The notes: generated from the letters alone by a model not told the origin. Numbered from the stretch's first letter, positions 43,657 to 53,761 are shown. The stretch: DNA of 64,000 nucleotides from Bauldia litoralis (GCF_900104485.1 NZ_FMXQ01000001.1:186001-250000), one strand, 5' to 3'. Program-made: numbers and translations.

Positions 43657-44424
43657 CTATCCGGCAAACCGGCTGGTCAGCCCTCCGTCGACGCGCCAGT
43701 TGGCGCCGGTGACGAAACTCGCTTCATCGGAGAGGAGGAAGGCCACCACGTTGGCGATCTCGGCCGGCACCCCCATCCGCCCCATCGGGTGGACGCCAAG
43801 CACCGTCTCGCGCAGGTCCGGCGGGTTGCGATCGAAGAATTCCTTGACCAGATGGGTCTCGGTATAGCCCGGCGATACCGCGTTGACGCGGATCTGCTGC
43901 GGACCGACTTCCAGCGCCATTGACCGGGTCAGCCCGACCAGCCCGGACTTCGCGGCCGCGTAGGGAAACATCCCCTTGTAGGTCATGTCGGCATGGACTG
44001 AGGCGATGTTGACGATCGATCCCCGCTTCGCCTCGATCATCGCCGGCAGCACGGCCCGGGCCATCAGCCAGGCCGACTTGAGGTCGACGCCGAACACGTC
44101 GTCCCATTGCGCCTCCGTCATCTTCACCGGATCGGCATAGGAGTTCCGGCCGGCATTGTTGACGAGGCCGGTCACCGGCCCGAGCTTGGCGACGGCGGCC
44201 TTGTGAAAGCGCCCGATGTCGGCCGCCGACCGCACATCGCCACTGGCGAAGAAGGTTCGCTCCGGCGCGTCGAGTGAGTCGACCTGCGCCAGTCCGGCGG
44301 GCTCGTCGATGTCGATCCAGGATGCGCTGGCGCCTTCCGCGATACACTTGCCGACGATCGCCGCGCCGATGCCGCGACTCCCCCCGGTGACCACGATGTG
44401 CTCACCGTTCAGTCTGCCCGTCAT
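43657..44424 (-). CDS. Short-chain dehydrogenase/reductase
   Basis: 255 residues. NAD(P) site TGGSRGIG (13-20), NNAG (89-92), catalytic Ser142, Tyr155 and Lys159 (NIASVHADM; PYAAAKSG), and the C-terminal AIVSPGYTETHL-like region. Most similar in layout to sugar or polyol dehydrogenases. Convergent with the GntR gene and beside the sugar importer, so it may oxidise the imported sugar. Divergent from the decarboxylase. Confidence 0.9.
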   Translation of the reverse strand: MTGRLNGEHIVVTGGSRGIGAAIVGKCIAEGASASWIDIDEPAGLAQVDSLDAPERTFFASGDVRSAADIGRFHKAAVAKLGPVTGLVNNAGRNSYADPVKMTEAQWDDVFGVDLKSAWLMARAVLPAMIEAKRGSIVNIASVHADMTYKGMFPYAAAKSGLVGLTRSMALEVGPQQIRVNAVSPGYTETHLVKEFFDRNPPDLRETVLGVHPMGRMGVPAEIANVVAFLLSDEASFVTGANWRVDGGLTSRFAG

Positions 44425-44573
44425 TCCGATGTCCTTTTGTCATTCGCCGATCGACAGCCGCATCCGCAATCGCCGGAAGCCGATCCGGCTTGCTTGAAGA
44501 CTGTCCACGCACCTTGCCGCATGACATGATCATGACCGTGAAAACCGACCCGGCGCAAGCGGAAGGAATACGA

Positions 44574-45974
44574 ATGAATCGGATCCCGTGCACGAGGCCT
44601 GCCGCCTCCTTCGAGAAACTCCACCAGGCGATCGGCGAAACCCTCGACACGACCGCGGCGGACCTCTCTCCCGAAACGCTGCTGGATGTCTTCAAGGCGC
44701 TCGCCGACAAGCACGATACCGACGTCAACAGCCCCTTCAACATGGGCTATTACTGCATCGACGCCGACGTTGCCTCGCTTGCGGCGCTCGACGAGACCGA
44801 GCGTCGCGCTGCCAATATCGCCGTCGAGGGCCAGCATCCCGCCGCCCTCGCCTTCGAGCTTCACAGCGTCGAGCGCGTCCTCAGCGCCTTCGGCATCGAC
44901 CCCGCCACCGGCCACGGCCACTACACCTCCGGCGGCACGGAGGCCAATCTCACCGCGATGATCGTCGCCCTCGGCGACCGCATCAGCCATCGCAATCGCA
45001 AGCTGCCGAAGTCGGCCTACGATCCCGGCCTCTGCCTCGACGCCGACGGCAAGCCGCAGCCCTTCGAATACGTCCATCACGGCGTCGTGCCGCTGAAGGT
45101 GCGGCCGACCGTTTATGTCACCGCCCAGACCCATGCCTCGATCGACAAGAATGCCCGCACCCTTGTCGGTATCGCGTCGATCCGCGACGTGCCGATGGAC
45201 AAGGACCTGCGGATGAATCCCCGGGCGCTGGAGCGGATGATCGTTGCCGACCGCAAGAGCGGCCGCTTCGCACCCTTTCTCGTCGTCGGCACGGTCGGCG
45301 CCACCGGCTCCGGCATCGTCGACCCGCTGCGACGCATCGCCGATGTCTGCGCGCGCCAGGGTGTCTGGCTGCATGTCGATGCGCCATGGGGCGGCATCGC
45401 CGCCTTCTCTCCGGCCCTGAAGAAGACCTGCCTCGATGGCATCGAGCTGGCCGATTCCATCACCTTCGATCCCCACAAGACCCTGGTGCCGCTGGGCGCC
45501 GGCGGCAGCGGCATGTTCCTGACGCGCCATCGCGACGCCGTGGCGCGGTCCTTCAACGTCTCGGGTCAGCCGGTGGCGACCCATGACTATGCGTATATGT
45601 CGCTCCAGGGATCGCGGGCGAATAACGGCCTGCGCGTGCTGAGCCAGCTTGTCGAGCCCCGCCGGCTGGCGGCGCGCGTCGAGCGCGAGGCGCGGCTCGG
45701 CGACCTCCTGCGCCGCAAGCTGCGGGCGAGCGGCTGGACGATTGCGTCGAAGACCCCGCTTCCCGTCGTCACCGCCGTCCATCCGAAGATGGCGGCCGGC
45801 GACATCTCGGCGGCGACGATTGTTCGGCGCCTTGCGAAGGCCGGCATCCTCGCCAAGGCCGAGACTCTGCGCCCCGGCGAGACGCCCGCCCTGCGGCTCG
45901 GCATCATCAGCCGCCGCACTTCGGAAGCGGACATCGCGGCGGTCGTCGACGACCTCGATTCGATCGTCGGCTGA
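44574..45974 (+). CDS. PLP-dependent decarboxylase (group II)
   Basis: 466 residues from ATG 44574 (GGAAGGA seven bases upstream); upstream ATGs at 44490 and 44526 have no site. PLP Lys is in ITFDPHKTLVPLG (near residue 302); YTSGGTEANLTAM and LHVDAPWGG are the cofactor-binding blocks. The family includes glutamate/aspartate/aromatic amino-acid decarboxylases and sphingosine-phosphate lyase-like enzymes; the substrate cannot be told. Cytosolic. Appears as a single-gene unit ended by a strong palindrome. Confidence 0.88.
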   Translation: MNRIPCTRPAASFEKLHQAIGETLDTTAADLSPETLLDVFKALADKHDTDVNSPFNMGYYCIDADVASLAALDETERRAANIAVEGQHPAALAFELHSVERVLSAFGIDPATGHGHYTSGGTEANLTAMIVALGDRISHRNRKLPKSAYDPGLCLDADGKPQPFEYVHHGVVPLKVRPTVYVTAQTHASIDKNARTLVGIASIRDVPMDKDLRMNPRALERMIVADRKSGRFAPFLVVGTVGATGSGIVDPLRRIADVCARQGVWLHVDAPWGGIAAFSPALKKTCLDGIELADSITFDPHKTLVPLGAGGSGMFLTRHRDAVARSFNVSGQPVATHDYAYMSLQGSRANNGLRVLSQLVEPRRLAARVEREARLGDLLRRKLRASGWTIASKTPLPVVTAVHPKMAAGDISAATIVRRLAKAGILAKAETLRPGETPALRLGIISRRTSEADIAAVVDDLDSIVG

Positions 45975-45975
45975 C

Positions 45976-46005
45976 CTGTTGCGTGACCCGTGGGTCACGC
46001 AACAG
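45976..46005. terminator. Perfect 30-bp palindrome between convergent genes
   Basis: CTGTTGCGTGACCC and GGGTCACGCAACAG, arms 14 bp, only GT between. Directly after the decarboxylase stop and 7 bp before the stop of the convergent enolase-superfamily gene; likely a bidirectional terminator although no T run follows. Confidence 0.7.
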
Positions 46006-46011
46006 CGGGGC

Positions 46012-47184
46012 TCAGGCCGGCGACTTGAACAGGCTCTTGCCGTTCACCTTGATCTCCACGTCGACGCGGTATTTCGCCAAAGCCTCCGGGCTCACATCGA
46101 TGCCGAGCCCGGGCTCTTCGGGCAGTGACAGCTCGCCATTGGAGTCGAGCTTGAGGTGATTGGTCGTCAGGTCGATCGCCAGTTGGCGCGGCGTCACCGG
46201 AAACTCGCAGATCGTGTCGCTGGCGAGATCGGCATAGGGCTGCAGCGAGGCGGACAGCGCGAGGTGGGTGGTGAAGGTGTGATTGACGTAGGTCACCCCG
46301 CGCTCGGCCGCATATTCCGCCACCTGCCTGGCCGGGCCGATGCCGCCGATCCGGCCGCAGTCGATCTGGATGAAGCCGACCTTGCCGAAATCGATCAGGT
46401 GCCGGGCCATGAACACGTCATGGGCGGCCTCGCCACCGGCGATCTTCAGCTTGTCGGTCCGCGCGCCGAGCGCCGCGTAGGCGTCCAGCGCGCCTGCATG
46501 GAACGGCTCCTCGAGCCAGACCGTCCGGTTACGTTCGAGCGCCGGCAGGCGAAGCGCTGCCGCCTCGACATCGTCGATCCAGATCTGCCCGGCGTCGACC
46601 AGCAGGATGCCGTCCTCGCCGAGGCCTTCGCGCGCCGCGTCGAGATGATCGACGTCGTCCTGCACCGGGCCGGTCCCGAAGGGCCCCCAGCCAAACTTGA
46701 CCGCGCGGAATCCCGCGGCCCGGCTCTCGCGGGCGCCGGCCAGCGTCTCGTCGGGGCTGTTGCCGAACAGCCGCGATGCATAGGGCGTCTTCCTGGCCGG
46801 GCGTTCGATGCCGAGAAGCTTGTAGACCGGCTCGCCGCGCGCCTTGCCCAAAAGGTCCCACAGCGCCATCTCGATGCCCGACCAGGTGTGGGGGGCCTGC
46901 AGCAGGTCCATACTGTTATAGGCAACCTTGGCGGCGATGCGCCGGATGTCGTCGGGCTTGTCGATCGTCTCGCCGAGCACCGAGTCGCGCACCGGCCGAC
47001 AGACACCGTGCGACATCGGCGTGACATAGGCGGCGATCGAGACCAGCGGCGACGCCTCGCACTCGCCCCAGCCGACACGCCCGCCGGCCACCACCCGCAC
47101 GACGAGCGCGTCCTGGCTGCCGTCTGCGTCGGTCGTCACCTCCGGCATCGACAGGTAAAAGAAATCGACGTCATCAATCTTCAT
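46012..47184 (-). CDS. Enolase-superfamily enzyme (mandelate racemase/muconate lactonizing group)
   Basis: 390 residues from ATG 47184 (AAGGA seven bases upstream). Capping domain N-terminal, then the barrel with metal ligands in LLVDAGQIW (Asp), VWLEEPF (Glu) and KIAGGEAAHD (Glu), and Lys in FRAVKFGWG. The HTFTTH segment is near the C-terminal barrel end. Members racemise or dehydrate sugar acids, or epimerise dipeptides. Next to a dipeptide-type ABC importer, dipeptide epimerase or an acyl-amino-acid racemase-like role is possible. Confidence 0.87.
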   Translation of the reverse strand: MKIDDVDFFYLSMPEVTTDADGSQDALVVRVVAGGRVGWGECEASPLVSIAAYVTPMSHGVCRPVRDSVLGETIDKPDDIRRIAAKVAYNSMDLLQAPHTWSGIEMALWDLLGKARGEPVYKLLGIERPARKTPYASRLFGNSPDETLAGARESRAAGFRAVKFGWGPFGTGPVQDDVDHLDAAREGLGEDGILLVDAGQIWIDDVEAAALRLPALERNRTVWLEEPFHAGALDAYAALGARTDKLKIAGGEAAHDVFMARHLIDFGKVGFIQIDCGRIGGIGPARQVAEYAAERGVTYVNHTFTTHLALSASLQPYADLASDTICEFPVTPRQLAIDLTTNHLKLDSNGELSLPEEPGLGIDVSPEALAKYRVDVEIKVNGKSLFKSPA

Positions 47185-47263
47185 GGTCAGGTCCTTGAAT
47201 GGTGCCGGAAAAGCCAACGGCCGGCGGAATGGAATGGGGATGATGGTTTTGCGGCGGTGGGGG

Positions 47264-48148
47264 TCAGCGGCCATCCCCGTCGAAATAGTCGCTGATCGCA
47301 TCGCCGAAGAGATTCAGTCCGAGGATCACGGCGGTCACCGCGACGCCGGTGACGATCGCCAGTTGCGGCTGGATGCTGAGATATTGTTGCGCTTCCCGCA
47401 GCATCGAACCGAAGGATGGCGCCGGCGGCTGGATGCCGAGGCCGAGGAAGGAAAGCGCCGCTTCCCACATCACCGCCTGGGCGCCGTCGAAGCTCGCGAC
47501 GACGACCAGCGGCCCGATCATTCCCGGCAGGATCTCGGTGCGAAGGATCCGGAGTTCGCTGGCGCCGAGGCCACGCGCCGCCTGGACGAATTCGCGGTCG
47601 CGGAGCTGGATCGCAACGCCCCGCGACACCCGGGCGAAGTCCGGTATCGCGGCGATCCCGACGGCGACCATCGCGTTGACCAGCGAGGGTCCGAGCAGCG
47701 CGACGATGACGATGGCGACCAGCACCGTCGGAAAGCCCTGCACCACTTCGGTGACCCGCGACACGACCAGGTCGAGGATGCCGCCAAGCCCGCCGGCGAG
47801 CAGGCCGAGCAGCGTGCCGAAGATCCCGCCGATCAGCACGACGATGAGGAAGGCTTCCGCGGCGACCACCGTCGAGCCGAGCAGGCGGCTGAGAACGTCG
47901 CGGCCAAGCGGATCGGTGCCGAGCAGGTGTTCGGCGCTCGATCCCTGCAGGGCGGCGCCAAGATCCGTATCGGTCATCGAATGCGGCGCGATCCACGGCC
48001 CGAAGATCGCCGCGATAAGAAACAGCGTCACCAACCCGAGCGCCAGCGGATGCCGCCGCATGAGAAAGCGCAGTAGGCTCGCCCGTCGCGGCTGGCGCGC
48101 GACGGAGCCGGGCATCGCGGCGTCGGCCGCTGGCGCGTTCTCGCTCAT
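47264..48148 (-). CDS. Peptide-type ABC transporter permease (DppC-like)
   Basis: 294 residues. Characteristic DppC/OppC pattern: FGPWIAPHSMTDTDLG, EHLLGTDPLGRDVLSRLLGST, and the EAA loop QAARGLGASELRILRTEILPGM. Six membrane segments. Translation-coupled to the DppB-like gene by a 4-base overlap. Confidence 0.95.
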   Translation of the reverse strand: MSENAPAADAAMPGSVARQPRRASLLRFLMRRHPLALGLVTLFLIAAIFGPWIAPHSMTDTDLGAALQGSSAEHLLGTDPLGRDVLSRLLGSTVVAAEAFLIVVLIGGIFGTLLGLLAGGLGGILDLVVSRVTEVVQGFPTVLVAIVIVALLGPSLVNAMVAVGIAAIPDFARVSRGVAIQLRDREFVQAARGLGASELRILRTEILPGMIGPLVVVASFDGAQAVMWEAALSFLGLGIQPPAPSFGSMLREAQQYLSIQPQLAIVTGVAVTAVILGLNLFGDAISDYFDGDGR

Positions 48149-49089
48149 CGGGTCCGCACCCTCGGGTCGACCAGTCCATAGGCGAGATCGATGGCGAGAT
48201 TGACGAAGACGTAGCCGACCGCCGCCACCAGCACCACGCCCTGGACCACCGGATAGTCGCGGTTGAGCACGGCATTGAGACCAAGTCGGCCGATCCCCGG
48301 CAGGCTGAAGATCACCTCGATGACGATCGCGCCGCTGATCAGCACGCCAAGCTGCAGCCCGACGAACGTCATCGTGTTGATCCAGGTATTGGGCGCGACG
48401 TGGCGAAAGAGGATGCGGAAATTCCCGAGCCCCTTGGCCCGCGCCGTGTCGACGAACGGCTCCTTGAGAACGCTCTGCGCCGTCACCCGGACGAAGCGGA
48501 TCAGCGCCGGCGCGAGATAGATGGCGAGCGACAGCGTTGGCAGGATCATGCTGCGCAGGTTGAGGCCGAGCCCGCGCGAAACCGGCACATAGCCGCCTGA
48601 CGGCAGGATGCGCCATGTCACCGCGAAGAGAACGATCAGCATCAGCCCGACCCAGAAGCCCGGCACCGAGATGCCGAGTGTGATCACCGCCATGGCCGGC
48701 TTGCTCCACCACCGGTCGCGCTTCTGCGCCAGGATCAGCCCGGTCGGCACCGCCACCAGCACCGCCAGCAGCAGCGACAGCCCGGCGAGTTCCAGCGTCA
48801 CCGGCAGGGCGTCCATCAGGAGCCCGGTCACCGGCTTGTGGCTGAGATTGGAGACGCCGAGATTGCCCTGCACCGTTTCCCCGAGCCAGATCACGAAGCG
48901 CGTCGGCAGCGGCCGGTCGAGGCCAAGCTGGCGCGTGACCGCCTCGACGCGCTCCGGCGTCGCCATGGTGCCGAGCAGCACGGCGGCGGGGTTCCCCGGC
49001 GCCAGCGCCGTGGCAAAGAAGGCGAGCGCGCTGACGCAAAGCAGCGTCAGGGCCGCGCCCGCCATTCGTCCGGCTACATAGACAAGCAT
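48145..49089 (-). CDS. Peptide-type ABC transporter permease (DppB-like)
   Basis: 314 residues. N-terminal membrane segment LVYVAGRMAGAALTLLCVSALAFF, then APGNPAA, LGLDRPLPTRFVIWLGETVQGNLG and EAA loop DTARAKGLGNFRILFRHVAPN. Forms the channel with the DppC-like protein. Follows the binding-protein gene by 45 bp on the minus strand. Confidence 0.95.
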   Translation of the reverse strand: MLVYVAGRMAGAALTLLCVSALAFFATALAPGNPAAVLLGTMATPERVEAVTRQLGLDRPLPTRFVIWLGETVQGNLGVSNLSHKPVTGLLMDALPVTLELAGLSLLLAVLVAVPTGLILAQKRDRWWSKPAMAVITLGISVPGFWVGLMLIVLFAVTWRILPSGGYVPVSRGLGLNLRSMILPTLSLAIYLAPALIRFVRVTAQSVLKEPFVDTARAKGLGNFRILFRHVAPNTWINTMTFVGLQLGVLISGAIVIEVIFSLPGIGRLGLNAVLNRDYPVVQGVVLVAAVGYVFVNLAIDLAYGLVDPRVRTR

Positions 49090-49134
49090 TCCCCATGACC
49101 TCGCCGGTGCGCCAAGTCGGCGCCCGGCGCCATC

Positions 49135-50736
49135 CTAGCTGCCTTCGACGGTCACCTGCCCGTAATCGTCGATGCCGCTCGGCCCGATGACCAGGCCCTC
49201 GACGCCGCCGGTGGCGAGGAAGAACAGCGGCAGGTGGTCGACCGTGATCTGCGGCATCTCGTCGAGCACCAGTTCCTGCAATTCGCGATAGAGCGCGATC
49301 CGCTTTTCCTTGTCATTCTCCGACACCGCCTTGGCCAGCAGCTCCGCATAGCCCGGCGGGTTCCACTGGTTGACGTTCGAGGTCGGCGCGAAGTTCGGCG
49401 AGTTGAACATGCTCGCCGCGTCTTCCGGCCCGGTGTTGAAGTTGTCGGTGGTGATGTCGAAGTCAGGATTGGTGACGATCCGGTCGATCCACACCGTCAC
49501 GTCGAGATCGCGGACCGTCACGTCATGGCCGAGACGGTTGAGGTTGTCCTGGAGCAGCAGCGCCATCGACTTCAGCGAGTCGAAGCCGGCGATGGTCAGG
49601 ATTTCCATCTTCAGCGGCTTGTCCTTCGAGAAGCCGGCCTCGGCGAGCAGCGCCTCGGTCTTGGCGAGATCGAAGGGATAGCGCGACGACGAATCCGGCA
49701 GATACGTCTCCATCTCCTCCGGCACCGGATTGATCGTCGGCCGGGCGAGGCCGAACCAGACGGCCTTGGTATAGGCCTCCCGGTCGAAGGCATGGGCGAG
49801 AGCCTGACGGACGCGCTTGTCGTCGAACGGTGCGCGCTTGGTGTTGATGTTGAAATTCTCGTAGAGGATATACGGCTTGGTGGTCAGCACCTGGACGTCG
49901 GCGAAGGTCTCTGCCTGCTTGACGTCCTTGGCCTCGACCAGCGCCAGGAGCTGCAACGAGCCGTCCTGCAGACCGGCCAGCCGCGCCTGCGAGTCCGGCA
50001 CGATCCGCCACTCGATCGCGGCGAGTTCCGGCTGTTCAGCCCGGTAGTAGCTGTCGTAGCGCTCGACCCGGATGTGATCGCCCGGCGTCCAGTTGACGAA
50101 GGTGAACGGGCCGGTGCCGATAGGCGCGGTGCCGATGTCGGCGATGTTGCTTTCCTTGACGATCGCCACCACGGCGAGGTTGGACAGGATGCCCGGCGTC
50201 GTCGCGGCGAGCGTCACCTTGACCGTGCGATCGTCGACCGCCACCACGTCGGTGACCGGCTCGAGCTGCGCCGAGAAGGGGCTGCCGACCTCCGGATCCT
50301 TGGCCCGCTTGATGCTGAACACGACGTCGCCGGCGGTGAAGGGCGAGCCGTCATGCCAGGTGACCCCCTCACGCAGAGTGAAGGTGAGTTCCAGCCCGTC
50401 GTCGCTCAGCGTCCAGGCCTCCGCCAGCATCGGATCGGCCTGCAGCGTGTCGGGATCGATGAAGACCAGGCTCTCGAAAACCGTCGAGCGGATGGTGTGG
50501 CGGAAGACGTCGAGCGTCGACATCTGCGGGTCGAGCGTCTTGATGTCGCTGCTGATGCCGACCGTCAGCGTGCCGGCGCCCGCCGCCAGCGCCGCCGCGA
50601 ACCGGCCGCCCGCCACCGTCGTCGTCGCGGCAAACAGCGTCAGCCCGCCAAACAGGCGAAGGAACTCGGCCCGGTTGATGCCGGTCGCCGCCCCTGCCGC
50701 GCGCGTCGTCTTCGAAGGATTGCCAGTGTCCTGCAT
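49135..50736 (-). CDS. Peptide-type substrate-binding protein (family 5)
   Basis: 533 residues from ATG 50736. A frame extension to 50997 is not protein-like. A long signal region with NRAEFLRLFGGLTLFAA looks like a Tat-type signal with one Arg of the pair missing. Mature part: TLTVGISSDIKTLDPQMSTLDVFR, LEAWTLSDDG-type and WHDGSPFTAGDVVFSIKR motifs of DppA/OppA proteins. First gene of the minus-strand binding protein-DppB-DppC-enolase group. Its promoter region carries a TTGTATACGAT operator. Confidence 0.93.
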   Translation of the reverse strand: MQDTGNPSKTTRAAGAATGINRAEFLRLFGGLTLFAATTTVAGGRFAAALAAGAGTLTVGISSDIKTLDPQMSTLDVFRHTIRSTVFESLVFIDPDTLQADPMLAEAWTLSDDGLELTFTLREGVTWHDGSPFTAGDVVFSIKRAKDPEVGSPFSAQLEPVTDVVAVDDRTVKVTLAATTPGILSNLAVVAIVKESNIADIGTAPIGTGPFTFVNWTPGDHIRVERYDSYYRAEQPELAAIEWRIVPDSQARLAGLQDGSLQLLALVEAKDVKQAETFADVQVLTTKPYILYENFNINTKRAPFDDKRVRQALAHAFDREAYTKAVWFGLARPTINPVPEEMETYLPDSSSRYPFDLAKTEALLAEAGFSKDKPLKMEILTIAGFDSLKSMALLLQDNLNRLGHDVTVRDLDVTVWIDRIVTNPDFDITTDNFNTGPEDAASMFNSPNFAPTSNVNQWNPPGYAELLAKAVSENDKEKRIALYRELQELVLDEMPQITVDHLPLFFLATGGVEGLVIGPSGIDDYGQVTVEGS

Positions 50737-50842
50737 GTCGTCGTCCCCCAGCCCGTTGCGTGGCGACACGCCACATTCGCCCACCCGATTCCGCCGCCAG
50801 CGGCGTTTTGTATGGTGAGCCGTTGCAAGTAGAAGCGTAGTT

Positions 50843-50853
50843 TTGTATACGAT
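50843..50853 (+). promoter_or_regulatory. GntR operator-like site (first copy)
   Basis: TTGTATACGAT between the divergent binding-protein and DppD-like genes. The same 11 bases in inverse orientation lie at 55619-55629, in front of the deacylase-gntR operon. The central GTATAC palindrome is typical for GntR/FCD regulators. Confidence 0.6.
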
Positions 50854-51029
50854 TTTGATGGAACCGTCAAGCGACGCCCTGATCCGTGAAGGCAGCAGAT
50901 GAAGCCGGCCGATGCCCTGCCGCAAGCGATCCTGCGGAGCGCGCCACACGGCTGGAACCGGCGATCCGCGCTGCCCGATCGCCGCGCGATGCGTCATGAT
51001 GGCGGCTGCATCATGCGAAGGAGTTCCGA

Positions 51030-52088
51030 TTGACCGAGCCTGAGCCTTCGACCGGGGAGCAAGCGCCGCTGCTCGACATGCGCGGCCTCGGCGTGACCAT
51101 CGAGATCGGCGGCCGCCCCGCCGAAGTCGTCCGCGACCTGTCGCTGACGCTTGACGATGGCGAGGTTCTCGGCATCGTAGGCGAGTCCGGGTGCGGCAAG
51201 ACCGTTACCGCCCGCTCGATCATCGGCCTCGACCGCACCGACAGCCGCTTCCGCCTCGGCGGCCAGATGCTCTACCGCGGCCGCGACCTCCTCGCCCTCG
51301 ACGAACATGCCATGCGCGCCATTCGCGGCAAGGAGATCGCCATGATCTTCCAGGACCCGATGACCTCGCTCAACCCGCTGCACCGGATCGGCGCCCAGAT
51401 CGGCGAGACGCTCGGCGAGCATACCGCCCTGTCGAAGGCTGCCATCCGCGCCCGGACGATCGACCTGCTGCGCCAGGTCGGCATCCCCCATCCCGAGCGC
51501 CGGGTCGACGACTATCCGCACCAGTTTTCCGGCGGCATGCGTCAGCGCGCGATGATCGCCATGGCGCTAGCCTGCGAGCCCGCCCTGCTGATCGCCGACG
51601 AGCCGACCACCGCCCTCGACGTGACGACCCAGCTCCAGATCCTCGACCTGCTCGCCCGGCTCAAGGACGACTACCGCATGGCCGTCATCCTCATCACCCA
51701 CGACCTCGGCGTCGTCGCCGAAATCGCCGACCGCGTCATGGTCATGTATGCCGGCCAGTGCGTCGAATACGGCACCACCCGCGACGTCTTCCACGCGCCG
51801 AAGCACCCCTACACCGCCGGCCTGCTGGCGGCGATGCCGTCGGCCGATCGCCCGAAGGTCGCGCGGCTCAGCGCCATCAAGGGATCGCCGCCACGACTGA
51901 CCGCCGGACTCCCGTCCGGCTGCGCCTTCGCCCCACGCTGCGACCACGTCTTCGCCCGGTGCAGCGAGATGCCGCCGCTCGCCGCGCACGACGCCGCGCC
52001 CGATCACCGCGATCGCTGCTGGCTTCCGGCCGGCGACCGCCCATGGGGTCTGGACCCCGCCCGCGGCACCGCGGGGTCGCCGGCGTGA
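51030..52088 (+). CDS. Peptide-type ABC transporter ATP-binding protein (DppD-like)
   Basis: 352 residues, TTG start at 51030 supported by AAGGAG seven bases upstream. Walker [11 protein letters not shown]-loop [17 protein letters not shown], signature FSGGMRQR, Walker [10 protein letters not shown]-loop ITHDLGV. The C-terminal oligopeptide extension has Cys residues in [15 protein letters not shown], which may bind an Fe-S cluster as in related DppD proteins. Its stop overlaps the GTG start of the DppF-like gene. Confidence 0.95.
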   Translation: MTEPEPSTGEQAPLLDMRGLGVTIEIGGRPAEVVRDLSLTLDDGEVLGIVGESGCGKTVTARSIIGLDRTDSRFRLGGQMLYRGRDLLALDEHAMRAIRGKEIAMIFQDPMTSLNPLHRIGAQIGETLGEHTALSKAAIRARTIDLLRQVGIPHPERRVDDYPHQFSGGMRQRAMIAMALACEPALLIADEPTTALDVTTQLQILDLLARLKDDYRMAVILITHDLGVVAEIADRVMVMYAGQCVEYGTTRDVFHAPKHPYTAGLLAAMPSADRPKVARLSAIKGSPPRLTAGLPSGCAFAPRCDHVFARCSEMPPLAAHDAAPDHRDRCWLPAGDRPWGLDPARGTAGSPA

Positions 52089-53065
52089 GCGCGCCCGCCC
52101 CCCTCGTCGCGCTCGACCGCCTGGTCAAGCATTTCCCCGTCCGCATGGGCCTCGGCTTTTCCAGGGCGCAGGTCCACGCCGTCGACGATGTCAGCTTCAC
52201 CATTGCCCGCGGCGAGACCCTCGGCCTCGTCGGCGAATCGGGTTGCGGCAAGTCGACCCTCGCCCGCTGCATCGTCCGCTTGATGGAGCCCACCGGCGGC
52301 GCGCTGCGCTTCGATGGCGCCGACATCGCCCATCTCGGCACGCGCGCCCTGCGGCCGCTTCGCCGCCGGATGCAGATGATCTTTCAGGATCCGATGGCGA
52401 GCCTCAATCCGCGCAAGACCGTCGGCGAGATCGTCGGCGACGGCCTCGCCATCCACGGCATCGGCACGCCCGCCGAGCGCCGCCGCAAGGTCGACGACCT
52501 GATCGCCCGCGTCGGCCTCTCGCCGGACATGGCCGGCCGGCTGGCGGGCGCGCTGTCGGGCGGCCAGCGCCAGCGCATCGGCATCGCCCGGGCGCTCGCC
52601 CTCGGACCGGAATTCATCGTCGCCGACGAGCCCGTCTCCGCCCTCGATGTTTCCGTCCAGGCCGATATCCTCAACCTGCTGAAGGACCTCCAGGTCGAGT
52701 TCGGCATCACCTACCTGTTCATCTCCCACGACCTCGGCGTCATCCGCCAGGTGTCGGATCGCGTCGGCGTCATGTATCTCGGCCGGCTGGTCGAACTGGC
52801 GCCGGCCGAGGCCTTCTATGCCCGCCCGCTCCATCGCTATTCGCAGGCGCTGCTGGAAGCCATCGCGGTGCCGGATCCCGACCGCGCCACCCGCCGCCGC
52901 GCCCCGCTCACCGGCGACGTCCCAAGCCCGATCGCCCCGCCCCCCGGCTGCCGCTTTCACCCCCGCTGCCGCTATGCCACCGACATCTGCCGCAGCGAGG
53001 AACCGCCCCTCCGCGAAGCCGGCCAAGGCCGCCTCGTCGCCTGCCACCACCCGAATGAGGCATGA
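52085..53065 (+). CDS. Peptide-type ABC transporter ATP-binding protein (DppF-like)
   Basis: 326 residues, GTG start overlapping the previous stop (GTGA). Walker [10 protein letters not shown], signature LSGGQRQR, Walker B FIVADEP, H-loop ISHDLGV, and C-terminal [15 protein letters not shown]. Pairs with DppD-like protein. The importer is thus split between two divergent transcripts sharing a 293-bp control region. Confidence 0.95.
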   Translation: MSAPAPLVALDRLVKHFPVRMGLGFSRAQVHAVDDVSFTIARGETLGLVGESGCGKSTLARCIVRLMEPTGGALRFDGADIAHLGTRALRPLRRRMQMIFQDPMASLNPRKTVGEIVGDGLAIHGIGTPAERRRKVDDLIARVGLSPDMAGRLAGALSGGQRQRIGIARALALGPEFIVADEPVSALDVSVQADILNLLKDLQVEFGITYLFISHDLGVIRQVSDRVGVMYLGRLVELAPAEAFYARPLHRYSQALLEAIAVPDPDRATRRRAPLTGDVPSPIAPPPGCRFHPRCRYATDICRSEEPPLREAGQGRLVACHHPNEA

Positions 53066-53148
53066 CGTCAGGTGATACGCCTCGTCCCGCGCACCGGGAA
53101 ACCAAAACGCGGCTACCCGATATCGACAGAATCGGATAGCTCTGGTGG

Positions 53149-53706
53149 ATGAAGCCGCTGCCCTTGAATAGGCGTTTGGATCGCATCGCCCAGCATATTT
53201 CGCGCGCGAGAATTTTTCTGGATTTGTGGTTCTATTTTGAGGAGCAGGACTCTCGACGTGAACTCATCGCTACGATGCGGCACTACAATGAGTTCTTTCG
53301 TTTCACGCCTCATGCCTACTTCGCCACCTACGTGATTTATATCGCAGGTGTCTTCGACAAGAACAGAGGCACGATCAGTCTTTATTCTCTGTTTCGGGAG
53401 GTAAAAGCAGCGGGGTGCTTGAATGCGGGTGATACTGCCGCCGTCAAAGCGCTTCTAGCGCAGGCGAAACCGATCGCGGATAAAGTCACTATTTTGCGTC
53501 ACAACGCTTTCGCCCATCGAAGCGCCCACACCTCATATGATGACGTGTTCAAAATGGCCGCCGTAAAACCCGATGAACTGCGGGACCTGACAAACCTAGC
53601 CCTGAATGTCGCCAATCGTCTCCTAATGGCCCGCGGGCTACCGGAGCACGTTGTCACCTCGCTTCCGCGCGAAGCCGCGGAGGCCATGATGCAAAAGCTA
53701 GCGTGA
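53149..53706 (+). CDS. HEPN/AbiU2-like protein
   Basis: 185 residues, all-helical. The motif Arg117-HNAFA-His123 (LRHNAFAHRS) matches the HEPN RNase-type R-x4-6-H pattern and the AbiU2 family layout (helix with FFRFTPHAYFATYVIYIAGVFDKN earlier). Many HEPN proteins are endoribonucleases of toxin-antitoxin or abortive-infection systems; AbiU2-like ones are also widespread singletons. GC is visibly lower than in the neighbouring importer genes, suggesting transfer. Start ATG is adopted although the GGTGG upstream is very close. No partner nucleotidyltransferase gene is adjacent. Confidence 0.6.
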   Translation: MKPLPLNRRLDRIAQHISRARIFLDLWFYFEEQDSRRELIATMRHYNEFFRFTPHAYFATYVIYIAGVFDKNRGTISLYSLFREVKAAGCLNAGDTAAVKALLAQAKPIADKVTILRHNAFAHRSAHTSYDDVFKMAAVKPDELRDLTNLALNVANRLLMARGLPEHVVTSLPREAAEAMMQKLA

Positions 53707-53761
53707 AAAGCGGAAAAGCCGGACGGATATTACCGATCGACTAAGTTGCGTGCCGCAGCAC

